Source: Bacillus sp. CGMCC 1.16541 (GTDB lineage Bacteria; Bacillota; Bacilli; Bacillales; Bacillaceae_H). Taken from it: a DNA stretch of 64,000 nt. The notes below the pieces were generated by a model. It was not told the DNA's origin, did no database searches, and saw nothing but the letters and a program-made list of their open reading frames with translations. The translations under genes and the position numbers were made by a program. Numbering within the stretch: the first letter of the stretch is position 1; the number at the start of each line of letters is the position of its first letter. This document shows positions 1 through 8,445 of this stretch, piece after piece. The stretch spans positions 42,918 through 106,917 of the forward strand of contig NZ_QFRU01000012.1 of NCBI RefSeq assembly GCF_003184905.1, in the 5' to 3' direction.

Positions 1-226
1 CTAATTCCTGTTCATACCAAGGCTCCTCTAAATCCACAAAAAGCTTCTGTGTTTTAATATTCATGGGTACCAACATATTTTCTTGATGCACCACGTATTG
101 ATGAAACTCCTTCGCTTCTTCTGGACTTAAATTCACCTCTACTTCTTTGTCTTGATACTGTACAATGGCATGATCCTCTCCTACAGCTTTAATGGAAGCT
201 AACACTAAATCCTTGTTAAAAAACAT
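1..226 (-). CDS. Partial hypothetical protein at the window edge
   Basis: A reading frame begins with ATG at 226, preceded by a clear GAGGAGGAA ribosome binding site, and stays open for 75 codons to the window start without a stop. The visible protein starts MFFNKDLVLASIKAVGEDHA and is acidic and soluble, with no membrane segment. It lies downstream of the 144-aa gene and the relaxase on the same strand, so it is probably the next gene of the conjugation operon. I do not recognise its family. The good ribosome site and the uninterrupted frame make it a likely real gene. Confidence 0.6.
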   Translation of the reverse strand, partial: MFFNKDLVLASIKAVGEDHAIVQYQDKEVEVNLSPEEAKEFHQYVVHQENMLVPMNIKTQKLFVDLEEPWYEQEL

Positions 227-276
227 ATCTGATTCCTCCTCTACATGTTTAAAACTACCTTTATATAAATCCATCA

Positions 277-711
277 TTAAGATGGTTGTTTCCCTTTGGA
301 CTCTTCCCAATCAATCCGTTTTTGACGTTGATTTGCAATACGCTTCTCAACAGCTTCCTTCGCAACCTTTGTGCTATCTAACTCTTGTAAATCTGTTGTC
401 ATTAATCCATCAAAACCATGATGGAAGAAAAGACCGTTCATATATTCAATTAAAATTTGTGTGTTTTTATCAGCACTATTTGCACCAAGACGAATCCTTG
501 TTAATTCATCTTTTAAAACCTGATGTAAGTTATTGCTGACCACTTCCGAAATATATTGCAACGACCATTCATTACTTTTAGTTTTTTTATGCTCCATACA
601 GATCTGAGCAATAGCTTCACCCGTAAATCCGATATTGTTTTCTTTCATATACGCTTGAATATATTGTTTTGTTTCCTCATCCAGTGATAATTTCATACGT
701 TGTTTATTCAT
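277..711 (-). CDS. Hypothetical protein next to the relaxase (RHH-like start)
   Basis: A 144-aa basic, soluble protein encoded immediately downstream of the relaxase, with no gap between them (711/712). Its first 30 residues (MNKQRMKLSLDEETKQYIQA) resemble the N-terminus of ribbon-helix-helix proteins, with a short basic strand followed by helices. The C-terminal 30 residues are Lys/Arg/Gln rich. The position suggests an accessory role in relaxosome assembly or in regulation of transfer, but that is inferred from context only. No catalytic motif is visible. Confidence 0.65.
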   Translation of the reverse strand: MNKQRMKLSLDEETKQYIQAYMKENNIGFTGEAIAQICMEHKKTKSNEWSLQYISEVVSNNLHQVLKDELTRIRLGANSADKNTQILIEYMNGLFFHHGFDGLMTTDLQELDSTKVAKEAVEKRIANQRQKRIDWEESKGKQPS

Positions 712-1908
712 TTAATAACTCCTCTCTTCCTGACGATTATGTTCAATTTCTTTTTGTAATTGTTCATAATGTTGTTGGTTTTTCCAACTTTCATATTCTG
801 ATTTAAACGCTCGCTCCATCTTTTTTAATGCAAAATGCATAGAGACCTTTTGGTTAAAACTTGCAGGACGTTTTGATTGTTTCTTACTTTCTATCATTCT
901 TTTAATCTGTTGCTGCTGCTTATCATAATCTTTCATTTCTTTTAAGAAAGCATTGCCCATTCGCTTATAAAGATCATCAATTTTCGTTTGCTTATAGTTC
1001 TTATATCGTTTCTCATCAACCTTTCCTTCTCCATAGGCTTTCTTTAATTCCTCTACTTCCTTATCTAATTTTCCAAGTAATTGTTGGTACTCATTACGAT
1101 GATACTTTTCAATATATTTTTGACTTAACACATCAATAAATGGCTTCATTGGTTTTAATGTTCGGTAACTATATTGCCACTGCCTTTTATCTTCTGGAAG
1201 ATGATTATAAATTTGAAGAAACAATGGTTGAATGTCACGATTCTTCCACCTTAATGAAGAATCCTGCTTCTTTTTTCCGACCATATCCTTTCGAATCAAC
1301 TCATTTATTTTCTGGTGTTGCTCACCTCGATTTAAAATTTGATTCACGACTGTTGACTTCATCGCATCCAACGTTTTAGGCTTTCTTTTGCCTCGTTCAC
1401 GAGTAGGTTGTGGTTCTACTGTCGCAATATGAATATGAATGTTTCCCGTATTGTAGTGAATGGCAGCTGACCAAACAGCCGACTCATTTAACCTTTCCCT
1501 TTTAAGCATTTCCTTCATAGACTGACGGGTAATCTCCATTAATTTTTTCTCATCCACTGTATGAGTATCAGCATCGTATAAACCATTTTCTTGGAGCCAA
1601 GGATTATGAAATGTGATAACATCTTGCCACATAGTACTGTTATTTTTCTGCGCTTTTTCAAACAACTTTTTTAATTGCTTTTTCTCCTCGTCATTCAATT
1701 GATTCGATTGTTGGGTGAACAAAGAAGATGTCTTATCAGGGTTATCCATATAATCTTGATAAAGAGTAAATAGTTTCTCATGGGCTTCTTGATCTTTCTT
1801 CGCATCATCACGATCTACATAATCAACATAATCTTGAAAAGCTTTTTTATCAGATGTAACAAATTTTGTTTTCAAGACCACGCCTGGAATAACAGAAGAT
1901 GTACTCAC
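712..1908 (-). CDS. MobP2-type relaxase (conjugative DNA nickase)
   Basis: A 398-aa protein with the HUH-type metal-binding motif of MOB-P relaxases around residues 151-160 (HYNTGNIHIH; H151, H158 and H160 are candidate ligands). The segment VWSAAIHYNTGNIHIHIATV is what identifies the family. Tyrosines near the N-terminus (27, 30, 50, 53) are candidates for the nicking residue. The C-terminal half is Lys/Glu rich and largely helical. Its role is to nick the plasmid at oriT and pilot the strand into the type IV channel with VirD4. It overlaps the upstream small accessory gene by 4 bp (1905-1908), so the two are translationally coupled. The candidate oriT repeats lie about 400 bp upstream. Confidence 0.88.
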   Translation of the reverse strand: MSTSSVIPGVVLKTKFVTSDKKAFQDYVDYVDRDDAKKDQEAHEKLFTLYQDYMDNPDKTSSLFTQQSNQLNDEEKKQLKKLFEKAQKNNSTMWQDVITFHNPWLQENGLYDADTHTVDEKKLMEITRQSMKEMLKRERLNESAVWSAAIHYNTGNIHIHIATVEPQPTRERGKRKPKTLDAMKSTVVNQILNRGEQHQKINELIRKDMVGKKKQDSSLRWKNRDIQPLFLQIYNHLPEDKRQWQYSYRTLKPMKPFIDVLSQKYIEKYHRNEYQQLLGKLDKEVEELKKAYGEGKVDEKRYKNYKQTKIDDLYKRMGNAFLKEMKDYDKQQQQIKRMIESKKQSKRPASFNQKVSMHFALKKMERAFKSEYESWKNQQHYEQLQKEIEHNRQEERSY

Positions 1909-2162
1909 TCCTCATCTTCTCCCATCATATCTTGAATAAATCCATTGATGGTTTCAATGGCAACTGCACACCTTTCCATCATCTTTATGTTTCGATCAAT
2001 GAGACGTTCTAACTCTGCTTCACGATCTTTTTGTTCTTGAAAAACAGCGAGTGTTTCAATCTGACCTTTTAAGAATTCCTGTCGAGAAATCTTTTTTTCT
2101 TTTGCGATTTTATCAATTTTTTTTAGTGCAACTGGATCAATATATCGAATTTTAATTTCCAT
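1905..2162 (-). CDS. Small relaxosome accessory DNA-binding protein (putative)
   Basis: An 85-aa protein. The frame is open further upstream, but the ATG at 2162 is preceded by GAGAGGT at a normal distance, and the longer frame adds a non-conserved leader, so I chose the short form. The N-terminus (MEIKIRYIDPVALKKIDKIA) followed by KKISRQEFLKGQIETL looks like a ribbon-helix-helix or similar small DNA-binding fold. A coiled-coil tail follows. It overlaps the relaxase start by 4 bp. Small proteins in this position usually bind oriT and help the relaxase; that function is inferred. Confidence 0.65.
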   Translation of the reverse strand: MEIKIRYIDPVALKKIDKIAKEKKISRQEFLKGQIETLAVFQEQKDREAELERLIDRNIKMMERCAVAIETINGFIQDMMGEDEE

Positions 2163-2297
2163 TTTATCCGACCTCTCTTTTGTAGTAGTGCTCTCCCCCC
2201 TAAAAAGAGAGAAGAGCATAAGGGGTTTTTGCCCCCACCATAGGTGTGGGGCTAGGCAGAGCCTAGCAAAACCGTGGGTACAAAGAAAATCGCTAAA

Positions 2298-2413
2298 TGT
2301 CCCCTTTGCGTCCCCTTTTTTTGGTGTACGTCCCTTTTACGTCCCCTTTTAAAATCCCAATGTCCCCTTTATGTCCCCCTGTTTTGGAGCCATGTCCCCT
2401 TTGCGTCCCCCTG
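2298..2413. repeat. Four direct repeats at 31-32 bp spacing: candidate oriT or operator
   Basis: Four copies of a C/T-rich unit (TGTCCCCTTT followed by GCGTCCCC or a variant) begin at about 2298, 2329, 2361 and 2393, a regular spacing of three helical turns. The second copy is degenerate. They fill the only sizeable gap (2163-2419) between the membrane-protein gene and the relaxosome genes. Next to them at 2230-2270 are short inverted repeats (GCCCC ACC...GTGGGGC and CTAGGC...GCCTAG). Repeats plus hairpins beside relaxase genes are typical of oriT, but a repressor-binding array is also possible. The nick site was not identified. Confidence 0.55.
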
Positions 2414-2419
2414 TTTTTT

Positions 2420-3316
2420 TCACTTCATGGCTAAATCTTGTTGCTTTTCATTCAATTTTTGGAGCTTTTCTTGTAAACTTTTTTGTTCATCTTTATAGAG
2501 CTGAATGCTTGCATCACTCGACTGAATGGCATCCTTTTTCATCGCAATTTTTGATTCCGTATCAGCTTTTTCCTCATTCACTTGGTACTTCATATCACGT
2601 TGTAACTCGTTCATTTCTTGTTGCGTTTGGCGTTTATGTTTGGCTTCTACTGTGATTGCTTTTTCATAGTTTTTCATTTTCTTTTTGACAAACTGTTTCT
2701 CTAAATCATTGACCAAAAGCGCATATTCCTGTTTGTTTTTTGTTTCTTTCCCTTCTTCACTTTTCGTTTTTCGTTGGTCAGAATAGAGCGTCGTAATTAA
2801 CCCATGAGCATCTATTTCTTCTGTTGAATCTGTTTCTGAATCACTCGTTACATCATCCACGTTTATCGTTTCTTTTTCTTCATTTTCTTGATATAGATCA
2901 AAGGCAAGTGCTTCCCAATGTGGAGATAGATTGCTGATTCTTACCACATAATAGCCATCATCTTCATACAATAAATGAACAGGTAATTTGATGTTTGGAT
3001 TCGCTTTTTCTTGTGCAACAAAGCTTACTTCTTCTTCATCTGTTTGATCCATTTTGATGACCATATCCAGTGAGGCATTAGCCGGATGATACACACGATT
3101 CTCAATAGTTACGGTTCCTGTTATGTTAGAAGAAATGGCCTCATAGGTTTTCGTATGATACAAAGGATCTTCTGTTTTTAAATAGAATTTCGATGTCAGT
3201 AAGGATAAAAAACCGATAAAGAAAAAGATCAACATTGCTGTATACTTCCATGACCGATTGCGATTTAAATTAAATCGATAATCTTCAAATTGCTTCTTAA
3301 ATGCCATCTGCTCCAC
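2420..3316 (-). CDS. Conjugation-locus membrane protein with coiled-coil tail
   Basis: A 298-aa protein with a short cytoplasmic N-terminus, one hydrophobic segment at about residues 26-42 (TAMLIFFFIGFLSLLTSKFY), an extracellular beta-rich region to about residue 145, an acidic linker rich in Glu/Asp/Thr, and a C-terminal coiled coil rich in Lys/Gln/Glu from about residue 195. It follows the VirB8-like gene after 1 bp, in the same operon. This suggests a structural component of the wall-spanning transfer channel. The family is not recognised with certainty. The in-frame ATG at residue 4 is an alternative start. Confidence 0.7.
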   Translation of the reverse strand: MEQMAFKKQFEDYRFNLNRNRSWKYTAMLIFFFIGFLSLLTSKFYLKTEDPLYHTKTYEAISSNITGTVTIENRVYHPANASLDMVIKMDQTDEEEVSFVAQEKANPNIKLPVHLLYEDDGYYVVRISNLSPHWEALAFDLYQENEEKETINVDDVTSDSETDSTEEIDAHGLITTLYSDQRKTKSEEGKETKNKQEYALLVNDLEKQFVKKKMKNYEKAITVEAKHKRQTQQEMNELQRDMKYQVNEEKADTESKIAMKKDAIQSSDASIQLYKDEQKSLQEKLQKLNEKQQDLAMK

Positions 3317-3317
3317 C

Positions 3318-3899
3318 TCATTTCATGATTTCTGTTTTCAATTCTTCAATACTATAAACCACCCATTTATTCTCTTCTTTCCGTAGAGAAACTTTAATAA
3401 TGTCATGCGTTTGATCGTCGACATTCTCATCTTTTATGACAAGATGATTTGTAAATTCTGCAATGACTTCAACCTCTTCTTGCCCTCCATCATATTGTTG
3501 AACATAAAGCTGTACATCGTTTGGAGTAGAGGTGTAACTATCTCCATATACGAACTTTTCAGAAGGATAAAATTGCTCATAAAGCTCTTTGTCCATGATG
3601 GATTTTGCAACCTTTTTTCGTTCCTCAAATCCATCTTTTTCACGATGATAGGACACATCGATGAATTGATTCACCGTATTCAAGTAATCTCGTTTTTGTT
3701 GTTCTTGGGCAGAAGGGCGAACTTCACTTAGTTGTTTTTTTAGCTCTTTATTTTCTTCTTGTAAGCTGTCATTTGTGACTTGAATTTGTTTCGAAGCTGT
3801 TGTGTTGGAGATATTATGGTTAAGGTAGATATTGAAAATGGTCACGCCTGCCACCACAACGGCAAGCGCTCCAAATAATAGTGCTGCTTTATTTTTCAT
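3318..3899 (-). CDS. VirB8/TcpC-like transfer channel protein
   Basis: A 193-aa protein with an N-terminal membrane anchor (residues about 7-27, ALLFGALAVVVAGVTIFNIY), a coiled-coil segment (residues 43-62) and a C-terminal mixed alpha/beta domain of about 110 residues ending in KVSLRKEENKWVVYSIEEL. That ending is typical of NTF2-like VirB8 or TcpC domains. VirB8-type proteins scaffold the channel at the outer face of the membrane. The order VirB4, cell-wall hydrolase, VirB8-like matches Gram-positive conjugation loci. ATG start with AAAAGGAG upstream. Confidence 0.72.
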   Translation of the reverse strand: MKNKAALLFGALAVVVAGVTIFNIYLNHNISNTTASKQIQVTNDSLQEENKELKKQLSEVRPSAQEQQKRDYLNTVNQFIDVSYHREKDGFEERKKVAKSIMDKELYEQFYPSEKFVYGDSYTSTPNDVQLYVQQYDGGQEEVEVIAEFTNHLVIKDENVDDQTHDIIKVSLRKEENKWVVYSIEELKTEIMK

Positions 3900-3913
3900 C
3901 GCCTTTTCTCCTT

Positions 3914-5026
3914 TTAAAATCGTTTTACTCTTCCATTAAATCGTTCACCAAAATACGTTCCTTTTGCCATACTTGCGATGGCTACACCTGTTTTTCCTTG
4001 GCAGCCTAAAAACTGATTATTGCCAACATAGATTCCAATGTGGCCGTCTATCTTATAGGTATCAAAAAACACCACATCTCCAGGCTTCATGTCTTTTGGA
4101 TTGATTGCTTGCCCTTGTGTTTTGAGTGTATCGGTTGTTACTCCTGACATCGGACCGACATTCACTCCTACTTGCTCGAATGCCCATCTGACAAAACTTG
4201 AACAATCGAAACGTCCTGCGTTAATATCAGATTGAGAGCGTCCACCACCAAAGACGTATCGTGTTTTACCAATCAACGTTTTGCCTGCGTCAATCACTTT
4301 CACACCCGATTTCCCACCACTTCCTCCACTCGCAGGAGCTGCCGGTTTCCCATCAGCTGTGATTGTTCCTGTGTAATACTTTAAAACCGCGTTAACGTAC
4401 AAGGCGTCGCCATAACAGGCGGAATAAGGAACCATTTCAGGACGCACACAGTGATAATTTCCTGTATGCTTTACCTTTTGATATTGCAATTGTGAAAAAG
4501 AGATTGCTAGCTCTGGTGTATATTTGCCTCCATTTTTCATGACATAATTGATAAATCCACCGCCAAAATTGTACGACTGAAGGCAAAGTTTCAAATCATA
4601 ATGAGCCTTTTCTAGGACACTTTTAAAATGTAAAACTCCTTTATCGACCGATAATTCAGGGATAGAAATACACCCAACTGATCCACAATAAGACTCACTA
4701 CTTTGCATCGGATCGTTGCCTTTTCCTCCACTTTCTTGCATCATAAGTGCCATCATAATTGGCACATACGAAGCATCTAACCCATGTTTTTGTGCGTACT
4801 TTTCAAGCAAGGGTTGATACTTCATGACCTCTGGTGACACATTAGCCGTTCCTACACCAATGCCTCCGCCTTCAATCTCTGTTACCTCACTTTGTTGACT
4901 ATCTTTTTCAAATTCACCTGTAATGGCTACAATTGTACTCATGATTAAGAGGCCCGATAATCCTAACAGGATCAACGTGCCTCCAATCAAATATTTCTTT
5001 GGAATGAGCTGTAAAACGATATGCAA
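3914..5026 (-). CDS. CwlT-like bifunctional cell-wall hydrolase (lysozyme-like + NlpC/P60)
   Basis: A 370-aa protein with an N-terminal membrane segment (residues about 13-36), a lysozyme-like domain (about 60-205; candidate catalytic E98 in MMQESGGK) and a C-terminal NlpC/P60 peptidase domain (about 240-370) with candidate Cys near 275 (GRFDCSSFVRW) and His near 326 (DGHIGIYVG). It locally opens peptidoglycan so the transfer machine can cross the wall, as CwlT does in ICEBs1. The start is TTG at 5026, ten bases after GGAGGTG; that site lies in the end of virB4, so translation is probably coupled. Confidence 0.9.
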   Translation of the reverse strand: MHIVLQLIPKKYLIGGTLILLGLSGLLIMSTIVAITGEFEKDSQQSEVTEIEGGGIGVGTANVSPEVMKYQPLLEKYAQKHGLDASYVPIMMALMMQESGGKGNDPMQSSESYCGSVGCISIPELSVDKGVLHFKSVLEKAHYDLKLCLQSYNFGGGFINYVMKNGGKYTPELAISFSQLQYQKVKHTGNYHCVRPEMVPYSACYGDALYVNAVLKYYTGTITADGKPAAPASGGSGGKSGVKVIDAGKTLIGKTRYVFGGGRSQSDINAGRFDCSSFVRWAFEQVGVNVGPMSGVTTDTLKTQGQAINPKDMKPGDVVFFDTYKIDGHIGIYVGNNQFLGCQGKTGVAIASMAKGTYFGERFNGRVKRF

Positions 5027-5029
5027 GGC

Positions 5030-6964
5030 TTATGCACCTCCACCGTACAGCACTTTTTCTTCCTCATCGATTTCAATATGAAAGAGAATGTTTTTTACGG
5101 ACTTAATACAAAGAAGGACATCTCCTATTGGCAACTTCGGAATCTCAGCCAATTCACTATCAGTAATCCCTGTTTTAAAGACTCGTTGAATGGTATCTAA
5201 GTTGTTATCATCTTGCTGCATGATAAATTTATATTGCGTTAAATCAAAGAGTTTTTTAATTTTCTCAATCGCTGTTTGTTCGGAGCCATCTGGAACAAAG
5301 TCACTGATTAAATGACTCGCATAAATCAATCCAGCAAAGTATTTTCGTGCTTCTCGACTAAACTCAGTTAAGAAATCTAAGGTATGTTCATTTCCTTTTT
5401 TCGTGTTAATTAAATGATGAGCCTCATCAATAACAATGAGATAACGAACAGCATCTTCAAAGGTCAATGTCCCTTTCGTAAAGGCTGCCAGTTGTGCTTC
5501 TCCATTCTGCAGCATCCCATCCCACAATAAACTCATGACGTTGAAAAGCTGTGCTTGTGCAATTTCATCTTTTAATTTGGATAAATGACGGATGGAGAAG
5601 AATACAACTTGTTCATCGTTAAAATCTTCAATGGTTGAAATGCCATCAAACAAATGAGCGTACGTTTCAACCAAGTTTTCAATGTTAAGCTCAATGAGTT
5701 CAAGACGACGTTTCCGATACTCTCCTAAGTTCGGATGATGCTCTCTTGTTTTCTCATTTGCATATAGCTCTTTCCGAATGAGCTGTAGGAACTCACTAAA
5801 CGTTGGATAGGCTTCTGGTGAAAGTCCTGTAATATGATTGCTTGCGCCTTTTTCATCATTCCATAACTTCTTTTGGATATAGAGTTTGCGAAGTAACTTT
5901 TCATACTCTTTTAACTCATCATCTTTTGCTTCTGGTGCAATATAGCGATAGAAAACGGTTAGTTTGGATAAATGCTGCGTAAAGCTATTAATCTCATGTA
6001 CATGTGTTTTAAATACCTGTAAGGGATTAATTTGCCCTTCTGATCCATCTAGCGCAATCTGTTTACCTCCTAATTCTCTGACGAGACTTTCAAACTCTCC
6101 TACGATATCAAATCCTCGAATCTTATAGCCTTTAATGGCATTATCCGTGGTGACTTTCTTTAAAAATGTGGATTTACCTGCGCCCATTAAGCCCATCAAC
6201 ACTGCATTATAACTTTTACGTTGTTGGTCTTTGTGAAACAAATCAAAGATGACGCTACCACCTGTACGAGTTGTCCCTTGATACGTACCGTATGGATCAT
6301 CTAAGTGGGTAAAATGAAAAGGAAACCCTCCGGCTAATGCTAATGCGGGGATTTCCTTTCCTTTTCGCTTATTGGGATACTTCTTTTGTATGTCAAAGTG
6401 CGTCACTAACGATTCCCACTCGTACTCTTGTTCATTTAAGAAAATGGATCCTCTGAAGTTATGCGTTTCAAGGTGATGAATGACTTCTTTTAATCGCTTT
6501 TCTAAGTCAGGAATCGTTTTTTCTGCAATATAAATGCGAAGGTGTATTCGTTTGATCACTTCACCATTTGTGACTTGACGGTATAGCTCTTTCATATCTA
6601 AATATTGTTCTTGTGCATCCATACGATCAATGTTTTCTTTGGCATTCACATGCCGTGCATTTTGTTCCGACATATTTTTATTGATGGCTTCTACGACTTG
6701 TTTTCGCTCATCGCTTACCACATCTAAGGTTGTAATGGCATTTGGCATATTCATGATCGGTTCCAGCCAAAAATCATTCACGTTCGTTGGGTACTCATAA
6801 ATATGAATACAAGTCGAATACCCGTCACCATTTCGAACAAGATTTTCTTTAAAGCTCACGCCTCCTTGTGGTTGAATCTGCGCCACAAAATAAGGATTGT
6901 ATCCTTTTTTCTGCTTAATCTCTTGAGGTGTTTTCTCTTTTTTACGGAAAGGTAAAGACATCAT
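5030..6964 (-). CDS. virB4: VirB4/ConE-type conjugation ATPase
   Basis: A 644-aa cytoplasmic ATPase. Walker A is GLMGAGKSTF near residue 256 and Walker B is LIVIDEAHH near residue 508, followed by conserved motifs including a TQYKFIMQQDDNN stretch. The N-terminal third matches the VirB4 N-domain. It powers assembly of and transfer through the type IV channel. It is the fourth-longest gene of the operon and sits directly upstream of the hydrolase. The tandem start (ATGATG at 6964) has GAGAGGATG upstream. Full length for the family. Confidence 0.92.
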   Translation of the reverse strand: MMSLPFRKKEKTPQEIKQKKGYNPYFVAQIQPQGGVSFKENLVRNGDGYSTCIHIYEYPTNVNDFWLEPIMNMPNAITTLDVVSDERKQVVEAINKNMSEQNARHVNAKENIDRMDAQEQYLDMKELYRQVTNGEVIKRIHLRIYIAEKTIPDLEKRLKEVIHHLETHNFRGSIFLNEQEYEWESLVTHFDIQKKYPNKRKGKEIPALALAGGFPFHFTHLDDPYGTYQGTTRTGGSVIFDLFHKDQQRKSYNAVLMGLMGAGKSTFLKKVTTDNAIKGYKIRGFDIVGEFESLVRELGGKQIALDGSEGQINPLQVFKTHVHEINSFTQHLSKLTVFYRYIAPEAKDDELKEYEKLLRKLYIQKKLWNDEKGASNHITGLSPEAYPTFSEFLQLIRKELYANEKTREHHPNLGEYRKRRLELIELNIENLVETYAHLFDGISTIEDFNDEQVVFFSIRHLSKLKDEIAQAQLFNVMSLLWDGMLQNGEAQLAAFTKGTLTFEDAVRYLIVIDEAHHLINTKKGNEHTLDFLTEFSREARKYFAGLIYASHLISDFVPDGSEQTAIEKIKKLFDLTQYKFIMQQDDNNLDTIQRVFKTGITDSELAEIPKLPIGDVLLCIKSVKNILFHIEIDEEEKVLYGGGA

Positions 6965-7009
6965 CTATGTTTCATCCTCTCTTCTTTTTAAATTGAATTT
7001 TTATAAAAA

Positions 7010-7360
7010 TTAGGTTATTTGACCGTTTTCATCAAACGTTGATATTTTGTCAAAAACTGTACCAGACTCGATGATTTTAGTAATATCAGAAGATAATTTT
7101 ATAAACTCTGTTGTATTTTCTTTATTGGCCTCTAGATAGGTGAATTTACAATATAGATACAGCCCTTCATATCCTTCTTCTTTTATTCGTTGAGTATTTA
7201 TAATGTAACTTTCATACAGTTCGTCTTCAATTAGTTGGCCTACTACATTTTTATGTTCCGTAATATACCACTGAAAATGTCCCTCTGAATCGGGTGCTGC
7301 ATGAAAAATTAAAACAGCGTCACGCTTATTTTTGTGAAGTCGGATAGCGTATTTTATCAC
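7010..7360 (-). CDS. Hypothetical protein within the transfer operon
   Basis: A 116-aa soluble protein starting at GTG 7360, nine bases downstream of AAAGGGTG. The sequence mixes short beta strands and helices (IRLHKNKRDAVLIFHAAPD at the start), with no transmembrane segment or recognised motif. Its composition (Tyr, Ile and Glu rich) and its larger spacing from neighbours (45 bp before virB4, 19 bp after the next gene) suggest an insertion into the otherwise compact operon. Immunity-like or regulatory roles are possible, but nothing in the sequence supports one. Confidence 0.6.
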   Translation of the reverse strand: MIKYAIRLHKNKRDAVLIFHAAPDSEGHFQWYITEHKNVVGQLIEDELYESYIINTQRIKEEGYEGLYLYCKFTYLEANKENTTEFIKLSSDITKIIESGTVFDKISTFDENGQIT

Positions 7361-7379
7361 CTTTTATTTTCACCCTTTC

Positions 7380-8093
7380 TTATTGTTTATTACCAAGCTT
7401 GGCATTTTGATTGTAGAGTTTGTAAAGAAGGTTAATTTGTTTTTCATCCGAAACAGGTAACAGAGGGATAGCCAGTTGAATATCTCGCATAAATTGGTCT
7501 TTTCGCTCTTTTACAGCGAGTTCAGTCGGTCCATATAGGAAAAGAAAGTATTCTCGATTGGTTCGCCCCCATTCTAAATATTGAAGCTCTTTTAACTTTT
7601 TTCGTAAGAATCGAAGGGATAACGCATTGTTGGCCTCTCGAATCTTCTTTTCAAGATACTGTTGTTGCTTTTGTGTTGAAACAGGCAAGTTTAATGAGAT
7701 GATTTTAAATGGATCTTTGTCGCCCTGGTATGTTTTAGCCAGTGTATAAATATTGCGTCCTGCCTCTTGGTCATGCATGGCATTGATATCTGTACTTTGA
7801 AGCTGCCAGATTCCAAAAAAGCCTCCATCATCTTTTAGCTGAAATAATCCACTATCTGTTTGATCGATAATGGGAATAATATCAGCGACACTTTTTTTCA
7901 CCTCCGGTAATTTCTCTTTCTTTTTTTCCTTTTCAGCCTTTGGAAGTTGTAACAGAGAAAAAGGATTCTTTTTCTTTGTACGAGCGATCTGTTTATCCAG
8001 TTCCTTTTCATCAAAGAGAAGGGAGTTACTTGTCTTTTTTTCTTTTAAAATAGGTTTCTCTTTTTCTAGGATTTTTTCATCAAATAATGCCAT
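7380..8093 (-). CDS. Cytoplasmic transfer-operon protein (unknown function)
   Basis: A 237-aa soluble protein. Residues 1-85 are very Lys/Glu rich and probably disordered; the N-terminal motif LLFDEK occurs near residues 25-30. Residues about 85-237 form an alpha/beta domain (DSGLFQLKDDGGFFGIWQLQ and onwards) resembling the N-terminal domain seen in some VirB4-like proteins. It lies between the VirB3-like and VirB4 genes, where many Gram-positive systems carry a VirB4 partner. That functional link is inferred from position. Start ATG with GGAGGG upstream. Confidence 0.7.
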   Translation of the reverse strand: MALFDEKILEKEKPILKEKKTSNSLLFDEKELDKQIARTKKKNPFSLLQLPKAEKEKKKEKLPEVKKSVADIIPIIDQTDSGLFQLKDDGGFFGIWQLQSTDINAMHDQEAGRNIYTLAKTYQGDKDPFKIISLNLPVSTQKQQQYLEKKIREANNALSLRFLRKKLKELQYLEWGRTNREYFLFLYGPTELAVKERKDQFMRDIQLAIPLLPVSDEKQINLLYKLYNQNAKLGNKQ

Positions 8094-8106
8094 CTATTAC
8101 CCTCCT

Positions 8107-8397
8107 TTATTCTTGATCCCGATCTATCGCACAATACGTGCTCTTCTTTCGTACCAATGTAAGTAATAACGCTTCATACATCCGTTTTTTAGGGTTCGTA
8201 CTTGGTCTAACGATCATCAATAGCCCAAATATGCCCATGAAGATATAAAAGGGAATTTGAAGTGTAGGATGAATAAAAAAACGTAACATCATCGTGACCA
8301 TAAGTAAGCCAATAATGAACAACAAATCGAAGAGATAAAGTGATTTATTAATCTTTAATTCCGTCGAGATTTCTTTCGGAATGTTATAGTTTGCCAT
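8107..8397 (-). CDS. VirB3-like small membrane protein
   Basis: A 96-aa protein with two adjacent transmembrane helices (about residues 23-41 and 48-64) in a hairpin, followed by a basic cytoplasmic tail (NPKKRMYEALLLTLVRKKS). Size, topology and position ahead of VirB4 match VirB3/TcpE/PrgI-type proteins of conjugation systems. I recall similar proteins annotated as DUF5592, but could not check this. Ribosome site GGAGAAG. Confidence 0.7.
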   Translation of the reverse strand: MANYNIPKEISTELKINKSLYLFDLLFIIGLLMVTMMLRFFIHPTLQIPFYIFMGIFGLLMIVRPSTNPKKRMYEALLLTLVRKKSTYCAIDRDQE

Positions 8398-8415
8398 GAT
8401 TCTTCTCCTCCCTAT

Positions 8416-8445
8416 AAAAAAGAGAAGTAACGCTTGTTACTTCTC
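8416..8445 (-). terminator. Intrinsic terminator after the VirB6-like gene
   Basis: On the minus strand GAGAAGTAAC pairs with GTTACTTCTC across a 4-nt loop and is followed by TTTTTTA. The hairpin overlaps the stop codon of the 885-aa gene (8437). It would reduce transcription into the virB3/virB4 part of the operon and may set relative expression levels. Confidence 0.7.

Noticed and set aside
2298..2413. CRISPR-like repeats
   Set aside because: Units are short, C/T-rich and diverged, with spacers of about 12 bp; position by the relaxase supports oriT.
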